64,000 bases of DNA from Rouxiella chamberiensis (GCF_026967475.1 NZ_CP114058.1:4340001-4404000); one strand, 5' to 3'. Positions 38,381 through 48,420 are shown, counted from the stretch's first letter. Notes: a model not told the origin generated them from the letters alone. A program made the numbers and translations.

Positions 38381-39883
38381 TTATTTTTTATTGAATACTT
38401 CATTGATGGCGTATTGTGCGATATTTTCTTCGCTGATATCGTCACCGGTTAACTCGGCTGCGATCTTTCCTTCTCGCATAACTAATACACGGTCGGAGAT
38501 ACGCATTATTTCCTGCATTTCTGACGACACGACGACAATGGCTTTACCTTCTTTGGCGAGTTTTTCAATCAGATTATAAATTTCCGATTTTGCGCCAATA
38601 TCAATTCCCCGGGTTGGCTCATCAAAAAGAAATACTTGGGTATCTGCGGCTATCCAGCGGCCGATAATCACTTTCTGCTGATTACCCCCGCTTAATAAAC
38701 CGATATGCTTTTCAATATCCAAAGGTCTCAATCGTAAATCGGTCATTACCTGCAATGCGCTGGCATCGAGACGGGACTTGTTGATAAATCCGCTTTGGGT
38801 ATATTTGCGCATCTTGGGCAGCGCCATATTGACCGCAACGGAGCGCTGCTTGATGATGCCCTCTTTCTTGCGGTCTTCCGGCACCAGTCCGATACCGGCC
38901 TTGATAGCATTCGACACATTGAGATTGTGAATGTGTTTGCCGTTGACATAAATCGTGCCGCTGGTTTTGGCATCGATACCGGCAATCAGCTTCAGCAATT
39001 CGGTACGGCCCGAACCGACCAGACCCGCAATGCCGAGCACTTCGCCAGCCGTTACGGTAAAGGTGGCGGGCAGCACGTCATCGCCACGCCCCAGGCCTTC
39101 AACGCGCAAAATCTCTTTATCGGTCATAAAAGATTGGTGTTGCACCTTTTCAAGCTTGCGGCCAATCATTTTGGAAACGATGGTTTCTTCGGTTTCATCC
39201 TTGATATTGACTACGCCGACCTGACGGCCATCACGCATGATGGTGGCGCGGTCGCAGATCCTGAAGATCTCGTTCATTTTGTGCGAGACATAAATGATCG
39301 CCACATTCATCGATTTCAAATCGGCGATCAGCTCGGCCAGACGATCAAATTCGGTGGGCGTGAGGCTGGAGGTCGGTTCATCCATCGCAATAATCTTGGC
39401 GTCATCGAGCAGGGCGCGCGCTATCTCGACAATCTGTTGCTGGGCGACTTTCAGATTCTTGATGGGTTCATCGGGGTTAATCGACGGATCCAGCGTTTTC
39501 AAGATGGTGATGGCACGCGCCAGCTGCGCCTTCTTGTTAACAAACAGCCCTTTGTAGCGGGTAAGAGGACGGCCCAAAAACATATTTTGCGCAACGGAGA
39601 GTTCAGGAACGTGCTGCAATTCCTGATGGATCATCGCAATGCCCGCATGACGCGCCGAAAGCGGATTCTTCATTTTGACGACGGTGCCATCAACCTTGAT
39701 TTCACCCGCATTCGCCTCGCGAACGCCCGAGAGAATATTCAGCAACGTGGATTTACCCGCGCCATTTTCGCCAATCAAGGCGTGCACTTCACCGCTGACG
39801 ACCGAAAAATCCACGCCTTCGATAGCCGCTACGCTGCCGTAAATTTTGGTAATCCCCTGCATGCTTAAACGATAATTTTCCAT
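38381..39883 (-). CDS. Ribose-type (RbsA-like) dual-domain sugar ABC ATPase
   Basis: 500 aa with two ABC domains. Domain 1: Walker A GENGAGKS, signature VAQQQIVEIARAL, Walker B IIAMDEPTSSLT. Domain 2: degenerate Walker A GLVGSGRT, signature LSGGNQQKVIIGRWI, Walker B VFLFDEPTRGID. Such asymmetry is normal for the CUT2 family. Intact. Confidence 0.92.
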   Translation of the reverse strand: MENYRLSMQGITKIYGSVAAIEGVDFSVVSGEVHALIGENGAGKSTLLNILSGVREANAGEIKVDGTVVKMKNPLSARHAGIAMIHQELQHVPELSVAQNMFLGRPLTRYKGLFVNKKAQLARAITILKTLDPSINPDEPIKNLKVAQQQIVEIARALLDDAKIIAMDEPTSSLTPTEFDRLAELIADLKSMNVAIIYVSHKMNEIFRICDRATIMRDGRQVGVVNIKDETEETIVSKMIGRKLEKVQHQSFMTDKEILRVEGLGRGDDVLPATFTVTAGEVLGIAGLVGSGRTELLKLIAGIDAKTSGTIYVNGKHIHNLNVSNAIKAGIGLVPEDRKKEGIIKQRSVAVNMALPKMRKYTQSGFINKSRLDASALQVMTDLRLRPLDIEKHIGLLSGGNQQKVIIGRWIAADTQVFLFDEPTRGIDIGAKSEIYNLIEKLAKEGKAIVVVSSEMQEIMRISDRVLVMREGKIAAELTGDDISEENIAQYAINEVFNKK

Positions 39884-39917
39884 AGCCCCTCCGCTGCCCC
39901 GTTATTCGGTAGTCTGA

Positions 39918-40961
39918 TTATTTTTGCTGGTCGAGAAGCTGGCGCAGTTTCGCGTTGTCTTTGGTCGAGAAAGCGTCGGCATTGTCTTTGGTGATAAGCG
40001 CCTGCGGCGTCGAAACCACACGGGAAATCTTCTGGCCGTTAATCAGGCGCAGCAGGACATCCATGGCGACCTCGCCGGTCAATACAGGGAAGCTGTCAAC
40101 CGTGCCGGTCAGCTCGCCGCGTTTGATAGACGCGTAGGCATCGGAAATGCCGTCAGTGCCGAAGACCGCCGTTTGTTTGCTTTTTCCGGCTGAACGCACG
40201 GCTTCGACCACACCCAGCGCCATGCCGTCGTTATTGGCATAGAAACCGACTAAATCAGGGTATTGCTGCAAAATTGTCGAAGCGGCATCGTAGGCTTTTT
40301 CACGGCTCCAGTTTGCCGGAACACTGGCAACCACCTTGAATTTGCCGTTGGCGGCGATAGTTTCACGAAAGCCTTTGGTACGCTGGCCTGCGGCATAAAC
40401 GCCCGGCTGACCTTCGATGATGGCCACGCTGCCGCCGTTGGGATAATGCTCGATAAACCATTTCGCCACACGCACGCCGTTGTCTTTCTGCACGTTACCC
40501 ACGTAGTGAGCGGCATTGGGCATGACCGCATCGTTGACGTTGACGACCGCAATACCTTTGCTTTGCGCCACTTCATACGCCGGTTGCAGGTTGGCATCGG
40601 TTTGTGGCGAAACCAGCAGGCCATTGAAGCCCTGGGCAATCAGCGTTTCGGCAATCGAAAGCTGACCGAGTTGATCGTCTTCATTGGCGGCCGCCTGGTA
40701 GGCGAGTGTAAAGCCGTCTTTATCTGCAATGTTCTTGTAACCCTGACCCAGCGAGCGCCAGTATTCATTGGTCAGCGTTTTGGAAACGCCGCCGATTTTC
40801 AGCTGCGCATTGGCCTTGGGGATCGGGCCGTATTTGGTGTCGAGCTGTGTCCAGTCGGTTCTGTCCGGTTCGGTATCGGACTGTAAAGGTGCCAGCTCGG
40901 CCGCATAGACGCTGGTGCTGAGCAGGGCGGAGGCAATGGCCAGTAAAAGCAGCTTTTTCAT
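39918..40961 (-). CDS. Periplasmic sugar-binding protein (RbsB-like)
   Basis: 347 aa. Signal peptide MKKLLLLAIASALLSTSVYA. Peripla_BP_4 fold with LGQLSIAETLIAQGFNGLLVSPQ, VNDAVMPNAAHYVGN, GFYANNDGMALGVVEA and AVFGTDGISDAYASIKRG. The mature N-terminus (ELAPLQSDTEPDRTDW) is longer than in RbsB. Ligand unknown; a pentose, tetrose or polyol is likely. Confidence 0.88.
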   Translation of the reverse strand: MKKLLLLAIASALLSTSVYAAELAPLQSDTEPDRTDWTQLDTKYGPIPKANAQLKIGGVSKTLTNEYWRSLGQGYKNIADKDGFTLAYQAAANEDDQLGQLSIAETLIAQGFNGLLVSPQTDANLQPAYEVAQSKGIAVVNVNDAVMPNAAHYVGNVQKDNGVRVAKWFIEHYPNGGSVAIIEGQPGVYAAGQRTKGFRETIAANGKFKVVASVPANWSREKAYDAASTILQQYPDLVGFYANNDGMALGVVEAVRSAGKSKQTAVFGTDGISDAYASIKRGELTGTVDSFPVLTGEVAMDVLLRLINGQKISRVVSTPQALITKDNADAFSTKDNAKLRQLLDQQK

Positions 40962-41013
40962 CTTCTATCCTTCATTTTGTAGGGTATCGGGACTTTTTTT
41001 AGGAATAAACAGC

Positions 41014-41994
41014 TTATTGAGTAAAGAGAATGTCATTAATGATGAGCTGTGAAGCCACTGCATCCTGCTCGCTAATGGCGGCGTGAAGCGCCGGATTGTC
41101 ATCGAGTTTGTCGCAGAGCTTCAGCAGGCGGGTCACGGTAGCGATATTGGCTTCGGCTTCACGGACAGGATCCAACCCGCTGGCATCCGGGAACGTATCG
41201 AAATAGTACGCCCCCTGATAGCCGTCGCGTTTCATCTGCCACAGGAATTCGAGCGTGGCTTTCGGATTGACCGATGCGACCATTAATCCGTCGTCGCGCT
41301 TGCCCCAACCGTCGTTGCAGTCGAGTCCAAGCAGGCGGGAGCGGCGGGAAACCATCGCTGCGGCATAGGCCGGGATTTCATTGGCGTAGAGCACATGCGC
41401 GAAATCCAGGGTGATGCCAAGATTGGGGCAACCGGCTTCTTCAACGGCAATCAGGCACGTGGTGACATTTGGAAAGATGGCGAAGGCGCGCGGCTCGTTG
41501 GGTTTATATTCGATGCTGATATCGCAGTCTGGCGCGTATTCGGCAATCTCGCGCACGGCGGCAACGGCGTCTTCCCAGATCTTTTTGTAATCCGCCTGGA
41601 AGCAGTAGTCGAATCCATCCTGACCCATCCAGAGAGTCATCAGATTGGAACCAAACTCACGACCGGCATCGATACCGCGCTTGGTCAGTTCAATGGCTTT
41701 GCGACGAATCTCAGGATTCGGATTGGTAAAGGCACCAATTTTAAATTCGGGGGCATCCCAGCGCATCTGCATACCGTTGACCGCCAGACCTACGTCTTCG
41801 ATGTGCTGGCGCATCCCCTTGATGTCGGTAGTGATGTGTTGTGGATAGTTCAAATCGAGATGCGTCAAACCTTTAACGGTCGATGCACGTTCAATCATTT
41901 GTAATGTGGAAGGCTTGCCTTTCAGTTCCGGCCAATACAGGTGTGCCCCCGAGGCAAATGAGTTCAGACGCGTAGCAAATTTGAGTTCAGACAT
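41014..41994 (-). CDS. TIM-barrel sugar isomerase/epimerase (AP_endonuc_2 family)
   Basis: 326 aa, first gene of the sugar operon. Metal-site acidic residues and His appear in DISIEYKPNEPR, GITLDFAHVLYANE and LLGLDCNDGWG, as in xylose-isomerase-like TIM barrels. The start at 41994 (MSELKFATRLNSF) has AAGGAAG upstream; the frame is open 27 codons further upstream. It probably interconverts the imported sugar before phosphorylation. Exact substrate unknown. Confidence 0.82.
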   Translation of the reverse strand: MSELKFATRLNSFASGAHLYWPELKGKPSTLQMIERASTVKGLTHLDLNYPQHITTDIKGMRQHIEDVGLAVNGMQMRWDAPEFKIGAFTNPNPEIRRKAIELTKRGIDAGREFGSNLMTLWMGQDGFDYCFQADYKKIWEDAVAAVREIAEYAPDCDISIEYKPNEPRAFAIFPNVTTCLIAVEEAGCPNLGITLDFAHVLYANEIPAYAAAMVSRRSRLLGLDCNDGWGKRDDGLMVASVNPKATLEFLWQMKRDGYQGAYYFDTFPDASGLDPVREAEANIATVTRLLKLCDKLDDNPALHAAISEQDAVASQLIINDILFTQ

Positions 41995-42196
41995 TTGTCT
42001 TCCTTTGTGAATTGACCGTGATGTACTTTCCAACTTCACGTTATTTAGTAAAGTGGAGTAATTATTATCTCCCATGACCAGTTTTCACAAGCTTAAAAAA
42101 TACTCAAATTGCGGATTTGAGAGGGCATTCACAGATCGTCAAAAAGTGAGAGCGCCTTTGAATAAGTGGCGTGATAATTGGCTTGTGAGCCAGATC

Positions 42197-42231
42197 ACCT
42201 TTCATTTCCGAAGGGTAAAGAAATGAAAGGT
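42197..42231. terminator. 12-bp inverted repeat downstream of the Bcr/CflA gene
   Basis: ACCTTTCATTTC (42197-42208) and its perfect complement (42220-42231). It lies between the end of the exporter gene and the promoter of the sugar operon. No T-run follows, so factor-independent termination is uncertain; it may be an RNA-stabilising hairpin. Confidence 0.5.
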
Positions 42232-42266
42232 AGAAGAGAAGAGAGCAGGAAGAGGAGGATTTTTAT

Positions 42267-43478
42267 TTACTGGTCGAGTCCGTTTTGTGAAGTTTTGCGT
42301 TTCATTCGCATGGCGGCCACGGCGCAGAGGATGGCCATGAGCGCGATGATGGCACCCATCGGCCAGGGTGTGCCGTCGGCAAACCAGCCGACCAGCGACG
42401 CACTCAGGATCCCGGAACCATATTGCATGGCTCCGACCAGTGAAGAACACGCACCGGCATTCGTCGGCGTCGCAGCCAAAGCACCCGCTACGGCATTGGC
42501 GACGATAAATCCGTTCATTGCTGCAAAGATAAAGAAAGGGATAACCAGACCGGCCAGCCCGCCCCATCCAAACCAGGCATCTATCCCCAGCACTGTGCCG
42601 GCAAGGGCCGCTGTCAATGCGCCAAAGTGAAAGAGTCTTTCACTGCCAAAACGAGCGATCAGGCGACCGTTAAAGAAGTTTGTCGACATAATCCCTATCA
42701 CATTGACTCCGAATAACAGGCCATACACCTGCGGTGAGACGTGGTAGTAATCGATATAGGCAAACGGGGTACCGGCGATAAAGGCGTAGAAACTGCAATA
42801 GTAAAAGCTGCTGGTCAGCGCAAATCCCATCACCTGTTTATTGCCGAAAAGTTCGGCGTAGTTGGCAAAGACGCGGCTGAAGGGTTCGGTGCTGCGCTTT
42901 TCGGCGGGTAGCGATTCAGGAAGTCTCCAGACGCCATAGAGGGCGACAAGTCCTACGGCGACCATCACCCAGAAGATATTGTGCCAGGAACTGATGGCCA
43001 TTATCTGTCCGCCCAGAACGGGTCCCAGCAAGGGTGCCACGGCCATGAACAGAATCAGGGTCGAAAGCATCTGCGCCGAACGTTCCCGAGCGTAAAGGTC
43101 ACGGACCATTGCGCGGGCAAGGACGGGGCCGGCACAGGCACCCAAAGCCTGAATGACGCGCCAGAAAATCATCTGCATCACGGAAGTGGAGAGGGCGCAG
43201 CCTGCGGACCCGATGATAAACAGGATCAAACCTAGGGCGATGGGCAGGCGGCGGCCATAGCGATCGCCTACGGGTCCCCAAATCAGCTGACCCAGGCTAA
43301 ACCCGACCAAAAAGCCGGACAAGGTCAGCGCGATGCTGCCGCCCGCAGCCTGAAACTCGCGAGTGATGGTCGGCATAGCGGGTAAATAGAGGTCGGTAGA
43401 CACAGAGGCCAAAGACATGAGGGCTGAAAGAATGACAAGAATAGTTAAATCGCGTCGCCGACGATCGCGGATGGACAT
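42267..43478 (-). CDS. Bcr/CflA-type MFS drug exporter
   Basis: 403 aa, 12 TM segments, DHA1 branch. STDLYLPAMPTI in TM1 is the Bcr/CflA signature; motif A is GPVGDRYGRRLPIALG; motif C region is PLLGPVLGGQIM. Relatives export bicyclomycin, sulfonamides or cysteine. It stands alone between the sugar operon and gcd. Intact. Confidence 0.88.
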   Translation of the reverse strand: MSIRDRRRRDLTILVILSALMSLASVSTDLYLPAMPTITREFQAAGGSIALTLSGFLVGFSLGQLIWGPVGDRYGRRLPIALGLILFIIGSAGCALSTSVMQMIFWRVIQALGACAGPVLARAMVRDLYARERSAQMLSTLILFMAVAPLLGPVLGGQIMAISSWHNIFWVMVAVGLVALYGVWRLPESLPAEKRSTEPFSRVFANYAELFGNKQVMGFALTSSFYYCSFYAFIAGTPFAYIDYYHVSPQVYGLLFGVNVIGIMSTNFFNGRLIARFGSERLFHFGALTAALAGTVLGIDAWFGWGGLAGLVIPFFIFAAMNGFIVANAVAGALAATPTNAGACSSLVGAMQYGSGILSASLVGWFADGTPWPMGAIIALMAILCAVAAMRMKRKTSQNGLDQ

Positions 43479-44058
43479 CGATTATTCTCCTGAATGAGAT
43501 AAGTTGATTGGCAGCGTTAATGATATCTCTGTAAGCGGTCGTCTATTAGCCGATAAATTCAGTATGCAGTTATGAATGTGATTCATTAAACGAAGGAGAG
43601 GGTATATATCGTGCAGTTTAAATATTTAACAATGACGAGAAAATAACCCCTTTAAAAGTTGGTTCATTCTATTAACATTCTGTTTCTTATAAAACTTTCT
43701 TAACAACTTCAGTGGCTAAAATTGCCACATCTCACGCAAATTTCTACACGCTATGACGTATTTTCAGCTGTATGATTTCAGGAAGGTTTAGGCGGCACAG
43801 AATAATCCGCACAAAAAGTCCATGGAAAATATACGCATAACTTTTTGAATAGTTATGATTTTTACAGTTTGGTTGTGCAAAATTGTTAACAAATTGGTCT
43901 GAAACAGTTATAGCGTTAACACCAAAACGAATCAGGTGGTACAATGCTGCGCTCTCGTTTTGACGCCAATATATTTGTTCGCTCAAGCTTGAGAAGACAG
44001 TAGCAACTATTACACTTTGTAATAACAATCAAATTACATAATTTCGGAGAGTGCCTGT
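43479..44058. other. Long intergenic region upstream of gcd
   Basis: 580 bp, AT-rich, between the divergent exporter and gcd genes. TTGTTAACAA (near 43881-43890) is a small palindrome. GGAGAG before 44059 is the gcd RBS. A 94-codon minus-strand frame (43744-44028) has no RBS or recognisable sequence and I do not accept it as a gene. Confidence 0.35.
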
Positions 44059-46495
44059 ATGTCTGGTATAAAATCCCAGTCGAGTCCCATACTCAGGCTA
44101 TGGTGTTGTATATTAGGGGTTATTCTGACCGTCAGCGGCTTGTTTTTTGCCATTGAAGGTGGGAAGTTGGTTTCACTCGGTGGCAGCTGGTATTTCCTGA
44201 TTGCCGGTATCGTGATGGTGTTGTCTGCTATCCAATACTTCCGCAGTAAATCTTCCGCTGTAACCTTATTCATTCTGGTGTTCATTGGAACGCTTATCTG
44301 GTCACTGTTTGACGCGGGTTGGGATTTCTGGCCGCTTATCTCTCGCTTGATGGTCCCTACCGGCTTCATGCTGCTGGGCTTCGCGACCTGGCCTACACTG
44401 CGCAAAAAAGAAGGCAAAACCAGCCTCGCCAAAATGTCCTACGGTTTCACCGTTGTGCTGGCAGTCGGTATGGTGGTTGCATTCGTGCAGATGTTCATGC
44501 CGCACCCGACCGTCGCCTTCAAGGGTAACGAACTGCCTTTGATCCCGGTTGATAAAGCAAAACAACAGAAAGACTGGGATAACTACGGTAACACGCCAGG
44601 CGGTGACCGTTTTGTTGCGTTGGACCAAATCAACCGCGACAACGTTAAAGATCTGAAAGTTGCCTGGACCTTCCACACCGGCGATACCCCAATCAGCCCG
44701 GGCGGAAACGGTGCAGAAGACCAGGAAACTCCGCTGCAAATCGGCGATAAAGTCTTCCTGTGTACTCCGCATAACAACGTCATTGCCGTCGATGCCAACA
44801 CTGGTAAACAAATCTGGAAACGCGAAATCAACGCGCAGGCCCAGGTTTGGAACCGCTGTCGTGGTCTGGCTTACTTTGATGCAACCAAACCAATTCCTCA
44901 GCCTACCGTGCCGGGTTCCACGCCAGCAGCGCCAGTTTCTCTGGCCGCGGGTGATACCTGTCAGCGTCGTATTCTGATGAACACCATCGATGCGCGTCTG
45001 ATTGCCATCAACGCCGACAACGGTGAGTTCTGTTCAGACTTCGGCAACAACGGTATCGTTGACCTGAAAGCCGGTATGGGTGATGCATCCGATCCTAAAT
45101 ATCAGCTGACTTCTGCTCCAACGCTTGCGGGGACTACCGTAGTGGTTGGCGGTCGTGTTGCGGATAACGTACAGACCGACATGCCTGGCGGCGTAATCCG
45201 TGGCTTCGACGTGGTAACCGGCCAGATGCGCTGGGCGTTCGACCCGGGCAATCAGGATCCGAATGCCAAACTGCAACCGGGCCAGACCTACGGTTCGCAG
45301 TACGCCAAACTCATGGGCGCCGATGTCCTACGACCCGGCCATGAACACCGTGTTCATGCCGATGGGTAGCTCGTCTGTCGACCTGTGGGGTGCAAACCGT
45401 AACCGTCTGGATCACAAATACGGCGCTTCCGTGCTGGCCGTTGATGCGACCACCGGTAAAGAGAAGTGGGTTTATCAGACCGTTCATAACGATCTGTGGG
45501 ACTTCGACCTGCCTATGCAGCCGAGCCTGATCGACTTCCCGATGAAAGATGGCACGACGAAACCTGCTGTCGTAATCGGTGCGAAAACCGGTCAGATCTT
45601 TGTACTGGACCGCGTAACAGGTAAGCCTCTGACAGAAGTGAAAGAGCTGCCGGTTAAAACCCGTAATATTCCAAACGAGCAGTACTCCAAGACTCAGCCG
45701 TTCTCTGTAGGCATGCCTTCTATCGGTGCCGACAAACTGACTGAATCTTCCATGTGGGGTGCAACACCGTTTGACCAGTTGATGTGTCGCATTAGCTTCA
45801 AGTCAATGCGTTATGATGGTCTGTTCACCGCGCCAGATACTGACAAGTCTCTGAGCTTCCCGGGTTCACTGGGCGGAATGAACTGGGGCGGTATGTCTAC
45901 CGATCCTAACAACCATTACATCTTCGTGAACGACATGCGTCTGGGCCTGTGGGTACAGATGATCAAGCAGAACAACAACAACGTTGCCGCAAGCAACGGT
46001 GGTGAGTCTGTTAACACCGGTATGGGCGCAGTTCCGCTGAAAGGCACCCCGTACGGCGTAAACAAAGACCGCTTCATGTCTCCGCTGGGTATCCCATGTC
46101 AGAAGCCACCGTTTGGTACTTTGTCTGCGATTGACCTGAAAACTCAGAAAATCGTCTGGCAGGTTCCGGCCGGTACCGTGCAGGATACAGGTCCGTTCGG
46201 TATCAAAATGCATGCGCAGATGCCAGTTGGTATGCCAACTCTGGGCGGTACGCTTGCAACGCAGGGCGGCCTGGTGTTCATCGCGGGTACTCAGGACTAC
46301 TACCTGCGTGCATTCGATGCCTCAACCGGTAAGGAAGTCTGGAAAGCACGTCTGCCAGTAGGCAGCGGCGGTACTCCGATGAGCTACGTTTCACCGACCA
46401 CCGGTAAACAGTACATCCTTATCTCGGCAGGCGGCGCTCGCCAGTCACCGGATCGTGGCGACTACGTGATTGCCTACGCACTGGACAATAAATAA
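44059..46495 (+). CDS. gcd: Membrane-bound PQQ glucose dehydrogenase (one frameshift)
   Basis: Repaired length 811 aa. Oxidises glucose to glucono-lactone in the periplasm and passes electrons to ubiquinone. Five N-terminal TM segments (about 1-150), then an eight-bladed PQQ propeller with repeats such as VIAVDANTGKQIWK, VLAVDATTGKEKWVYQTVHND and YLRAFDASTGKEVWKARLP. The frame breaks at 45292-45293: TACGGTTCGC should read TACGTTCGC, giving TYVRSTPNSWAPMSYD, close to other Gcd proteins. No PQQ synthesis genes are in the window. A hairpin terminator follows. Confidence 0.93.
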
Positions 46496-46518
46496 GATTT
46501 AAATCTTATGGATGAACC

Positions 46519-46553
46519 AAGCCCCTGCTGGAAACAGCCGGGGCTTTTTTTAT
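46519..46553 (+). terminator. Terminator of gcd
   Basis: AAGCCCC-TGCTG-GAAA-CAGC-CGGGGCTT stem-loop followed by T7, about 25 bp after the stop. Confidence 0.9.
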
Positions 46554-46614
46554 TACTCGACTCTGCATTTTGTCTGAAAAGGGGCGCTCTCGGATCCATG
46601 CTCTCGCACCATTA

Positions 46615-46634
46615 GGCGGGAGCGAACTCCCGCC
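46615..46634 (-). terminator. 3' hairpin of the hok mRNA
   Basis: Perfect 8-bp stem GGCGGGAG (46615-46622) / CTCCCGCC (46627-46634) with a 4-base loop, 12 bp past the hok stop on the minus strand. A GGGAG-TTCG-CTCCC hairpin is common at the 3' end of hok-family messages (from memory). Confidence 0.65.
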
Positions 46635-46645
46635 TGTGGGTTGCT

Positions 46646-46801
46646 TTACCGTGTAGATTCGCAGGCTATGACAGCCTCAATCTTGTTATTACCGAGTTTG
46701 GATTGTAACTCCCAGTAGTTGTTACCGATTATCTGCAAAAGAATGATAATTCTCAGACAGATAACCACCAGATTCAGTATTTTCAGGGTTTGCGACATCA
46801 T
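46646..46801 (-). CDS. hok: Hok-family type I toxin
   Basis: 51 aa. One TM helix (LNLVVICLRIIILLQIIG, about residues 9-26) followed by the Hok tail YWELQSKLGNNKIEAVIACESTR in part: compare HokB ...YELRFRDGDKEVAALMACTSR (E-L, G, K, A, A-C, S, R conserved). Hok proteins depolarise the inner membrane. RBS GGAG lies 4 bases before the double ATG. The usual Cys before the Glu is Trp here. The leader on the minus strand carries a sok-like antisense element. A longer in-frame reading from about 46936 would be a mok-like leader. Whether the locus is functional is unknown. Confidence 0.7.
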   Translation of the reverse strand: MMSQTLKILNLVVICLRIIILLQIIGNNYWELQSKLGNNKIEAVIACESTR

Positions 46802-46847
46802 AGTCTCCGACTCTTGCCTTTCGGCGGGTAAGAGGCTAACCTGATGT

Positions 46848-46901
46848 TTCCAAGCATGCAGATAGGCCTCGTTTTGATTAATTTCAATTCGGGGCTTTTC
46901 T
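46848..46901 (+). ncRNA. sok: Sok-like antisense RNA
   Basis: On the plus strand, opposite the hok leader. Promoter-like TTGCCT (46814-46819) and TAACCT (46837-46842) with a 17-bp spacer. The terminator GCCTCG (46866-46871) ... CGGGGC (46890-46895), with an inner TTGA/TCAA pairing, is followed by TTTTCTCTTT; the same GCCTCG-TTAAT-CGGGGC plan is found in enterobacterial Sok RNAs (from memory). The 5' end is a prediction. Confidence 0.6.
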
Positions 46902-47094
46902 CTTTCTGTCCTCTGCATACCTGCTACTGCAAACACTCACCGTATAAAACAAGACGTCATGCTCGGGACAAAAAGATCCAGAGCACCCGCAAGCAGTCTA
47001 CCTGCATCGCAACTGCAAAAACTCCCAAAGTGAAATATAAATAATTGATTTAAATGAATTAAATGAGCGATTCCTAAAATGACGCAGATAAAAA

Positions 47095-47120
47095 AATGGC
47101 TTCCGGGGAAGGAAGCCATT
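47095..47120 (-). terminator. Terminator of gluconate dehydrogenase operon
   Basis: Perfect stem AATGGCTTCC (47095-47104) / GGAAGCCATT (47111-47120); on the minus strand it is followed by a T-run. 33 bp after the cytochrome c gene stop. Confidence 0.9.
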
Positions 47121-47152
47121 GTAGAAGTGTAATCCCGGCACGCCGCGAACGA

Positions 47153-48415
47153 TTACTCGGCCAGCTTCTTCCTGACCTTGCTCACGTCATCGGCCGTTAC
47201 CGCCGGCGCGTTATTGCTCCAGCCCTGACGAATAAAGGTTGATAGCTGCGCCACCTCCTCGTCGGAAAGACGCGCCTTGAAGCCCGGCATGACAAGTGTT
47301 GAAGGCGCTCGCGCCGTTGAAGGCTGCTGCGCTCCCATCAAAATGGTATGTACCAGACCGGTGGGGTCCTGCGCGTTGACGAGAGTGGCCTGATCCAGTT
47401 CCGGGAATACGCCTGGTGCGCCTTTACCCGTCACAAAGTGGCAGGCTGCGCAGTTATCCAGATACAAACGCTCGCCTTCGCTCAGGTTTTTCGCAGCCGT
47501 CAGTTTTGCTTCGGTAGCGTTTGCGGCCTGCGTATTGGCCGGAGGAATCGCCGGATTACCGCCCAGGAATTTCAGGTAGGCAGCAATCGCCTTAAGATCG
47601 GCATCGGTCATATACCCCGTGCTGTTCTCCACGACAGAGGTCATTTCTCCGCCGACCGCCGCTTTGTCGTTACGACCCTTGCCGAGATAATCGACAATTT
47701 CCTGCGCGTTCCAGTGGGCAACGCCGCGTAACGAAGGCACGTCCCAACCATTGAGATTACCGCCGGACAGGAACTTCGCGTCGCTGCTGTCGAGCGCCTT
47801 TTCATTCATTCCCAAACCACGAGGCGTGTGGCAACTGCCGCAGTGACCCAGACTCTCCACCAGATACGCGCCGCGATTAATTTCGGCAGACGCGCCGCCA
47901 ATCGGCTGGAACGGTTTGTCGGAGGTGAAGGCCCAGTTCCAGAGCTTCATGCCCCAACGCTGACTGAACGGGAAACTGAGTTCGGTTTTCGCCGGTACTT
48001 CCGCGCTGGGTTTCACGCCCTGCATAAAATAGGTGTAAAGCGCGTGAATATCTTCATCGCTGGTTTTGGCGTAATCCGGATAAGGCATTGCCGGATACAG
48101 ACTGGTGCCGTCCGGCAATACGCCTTTGCGCACCGCATCGGCAAACTGCTGTTCGCTGTAGTTTCCGATCCCGTGTTCTTTATCCGGCGTGATGTTGGTC
48201 GAATAGATAGTACCGAGATCGGATTTTATAGCCAGTCCGCCCGAAAAGGCCGGTTTTCCGGGCAGCGTGTGACAGGCAGAACAGTCACCCAGACGAGAAA
48301 TATACTCGCCCTGTTTGATTAGCTGCGCATCATCGGCCTGCGCCTGCATCATGAAACCCGCGCCCATCAACACGACATTGGCCATTAATATCGTCTTTAA
48401 ATTCATCATGTTCAT
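47153..48415 (-). CDS. Gluconate 2-dehydrogenase, triheme cytochrome c subunit
   Basis: 420 aa. Signal peptide MNMMNLKTILMANVVLMGAGFMMQAQA and three heme sites: CSACH (about 46-50), CGSCH (about 193-197) and CAACH (about 321-325). It takes electrons from the FAD subunit to the quinone pool at the periplasmic face. The three-gene order gamma - FAD - cytochrome c is the standard FAD-gluconate dehydrogenase operon (2-ketogluconate forming) of Pseudomonas and Enterobacterales. Intact. Confidence 0.92.
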   Translation of the reverse strand: MNMMNLKTILMANVVLMGAGFMMQAQADDAQLIKQGEYISRLGDCSACHTLPGKPAFSGGLAIKSDLGTIYSTNITPDKEHGIGNYSEQQFADAVRKGVLPDGTSLYPAMPYPDYAKTSDEDIHALYTYFMQGVKPSAEVPAKTELSFPFSQRWGMKLWNWAFTSDKPFQPIGGASAEINRGAYLVESLGHCGSCHTPRGLGMNEKALDSSDAKFLSGGNLNGWDVPSLRGVAHWNAQEIVDYLGKGRNDKAAVGGEMTSVVENSTGYMTDADLKAIAAYLKFLGGNPAIPPANTQAANATEAKLTAAKNLSEGERLYLDNCAACHFVTGKGAPGVFPELDQATLVNAQDPTGLVHTILMGAQQPSTARAPSTLVMPGFKARLSDEEVAQLSTFIRQGWSNNAPAVTADDVSKVRKKLAE

Positions 48416-48420
48416 GTCAC

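Noticed and set aside
43744..44028. 94-codon minus-strand frame upstream of gcd
   Set aside because: No RBS, no recognisable domain, and it occupies the expected gcd promoter region.
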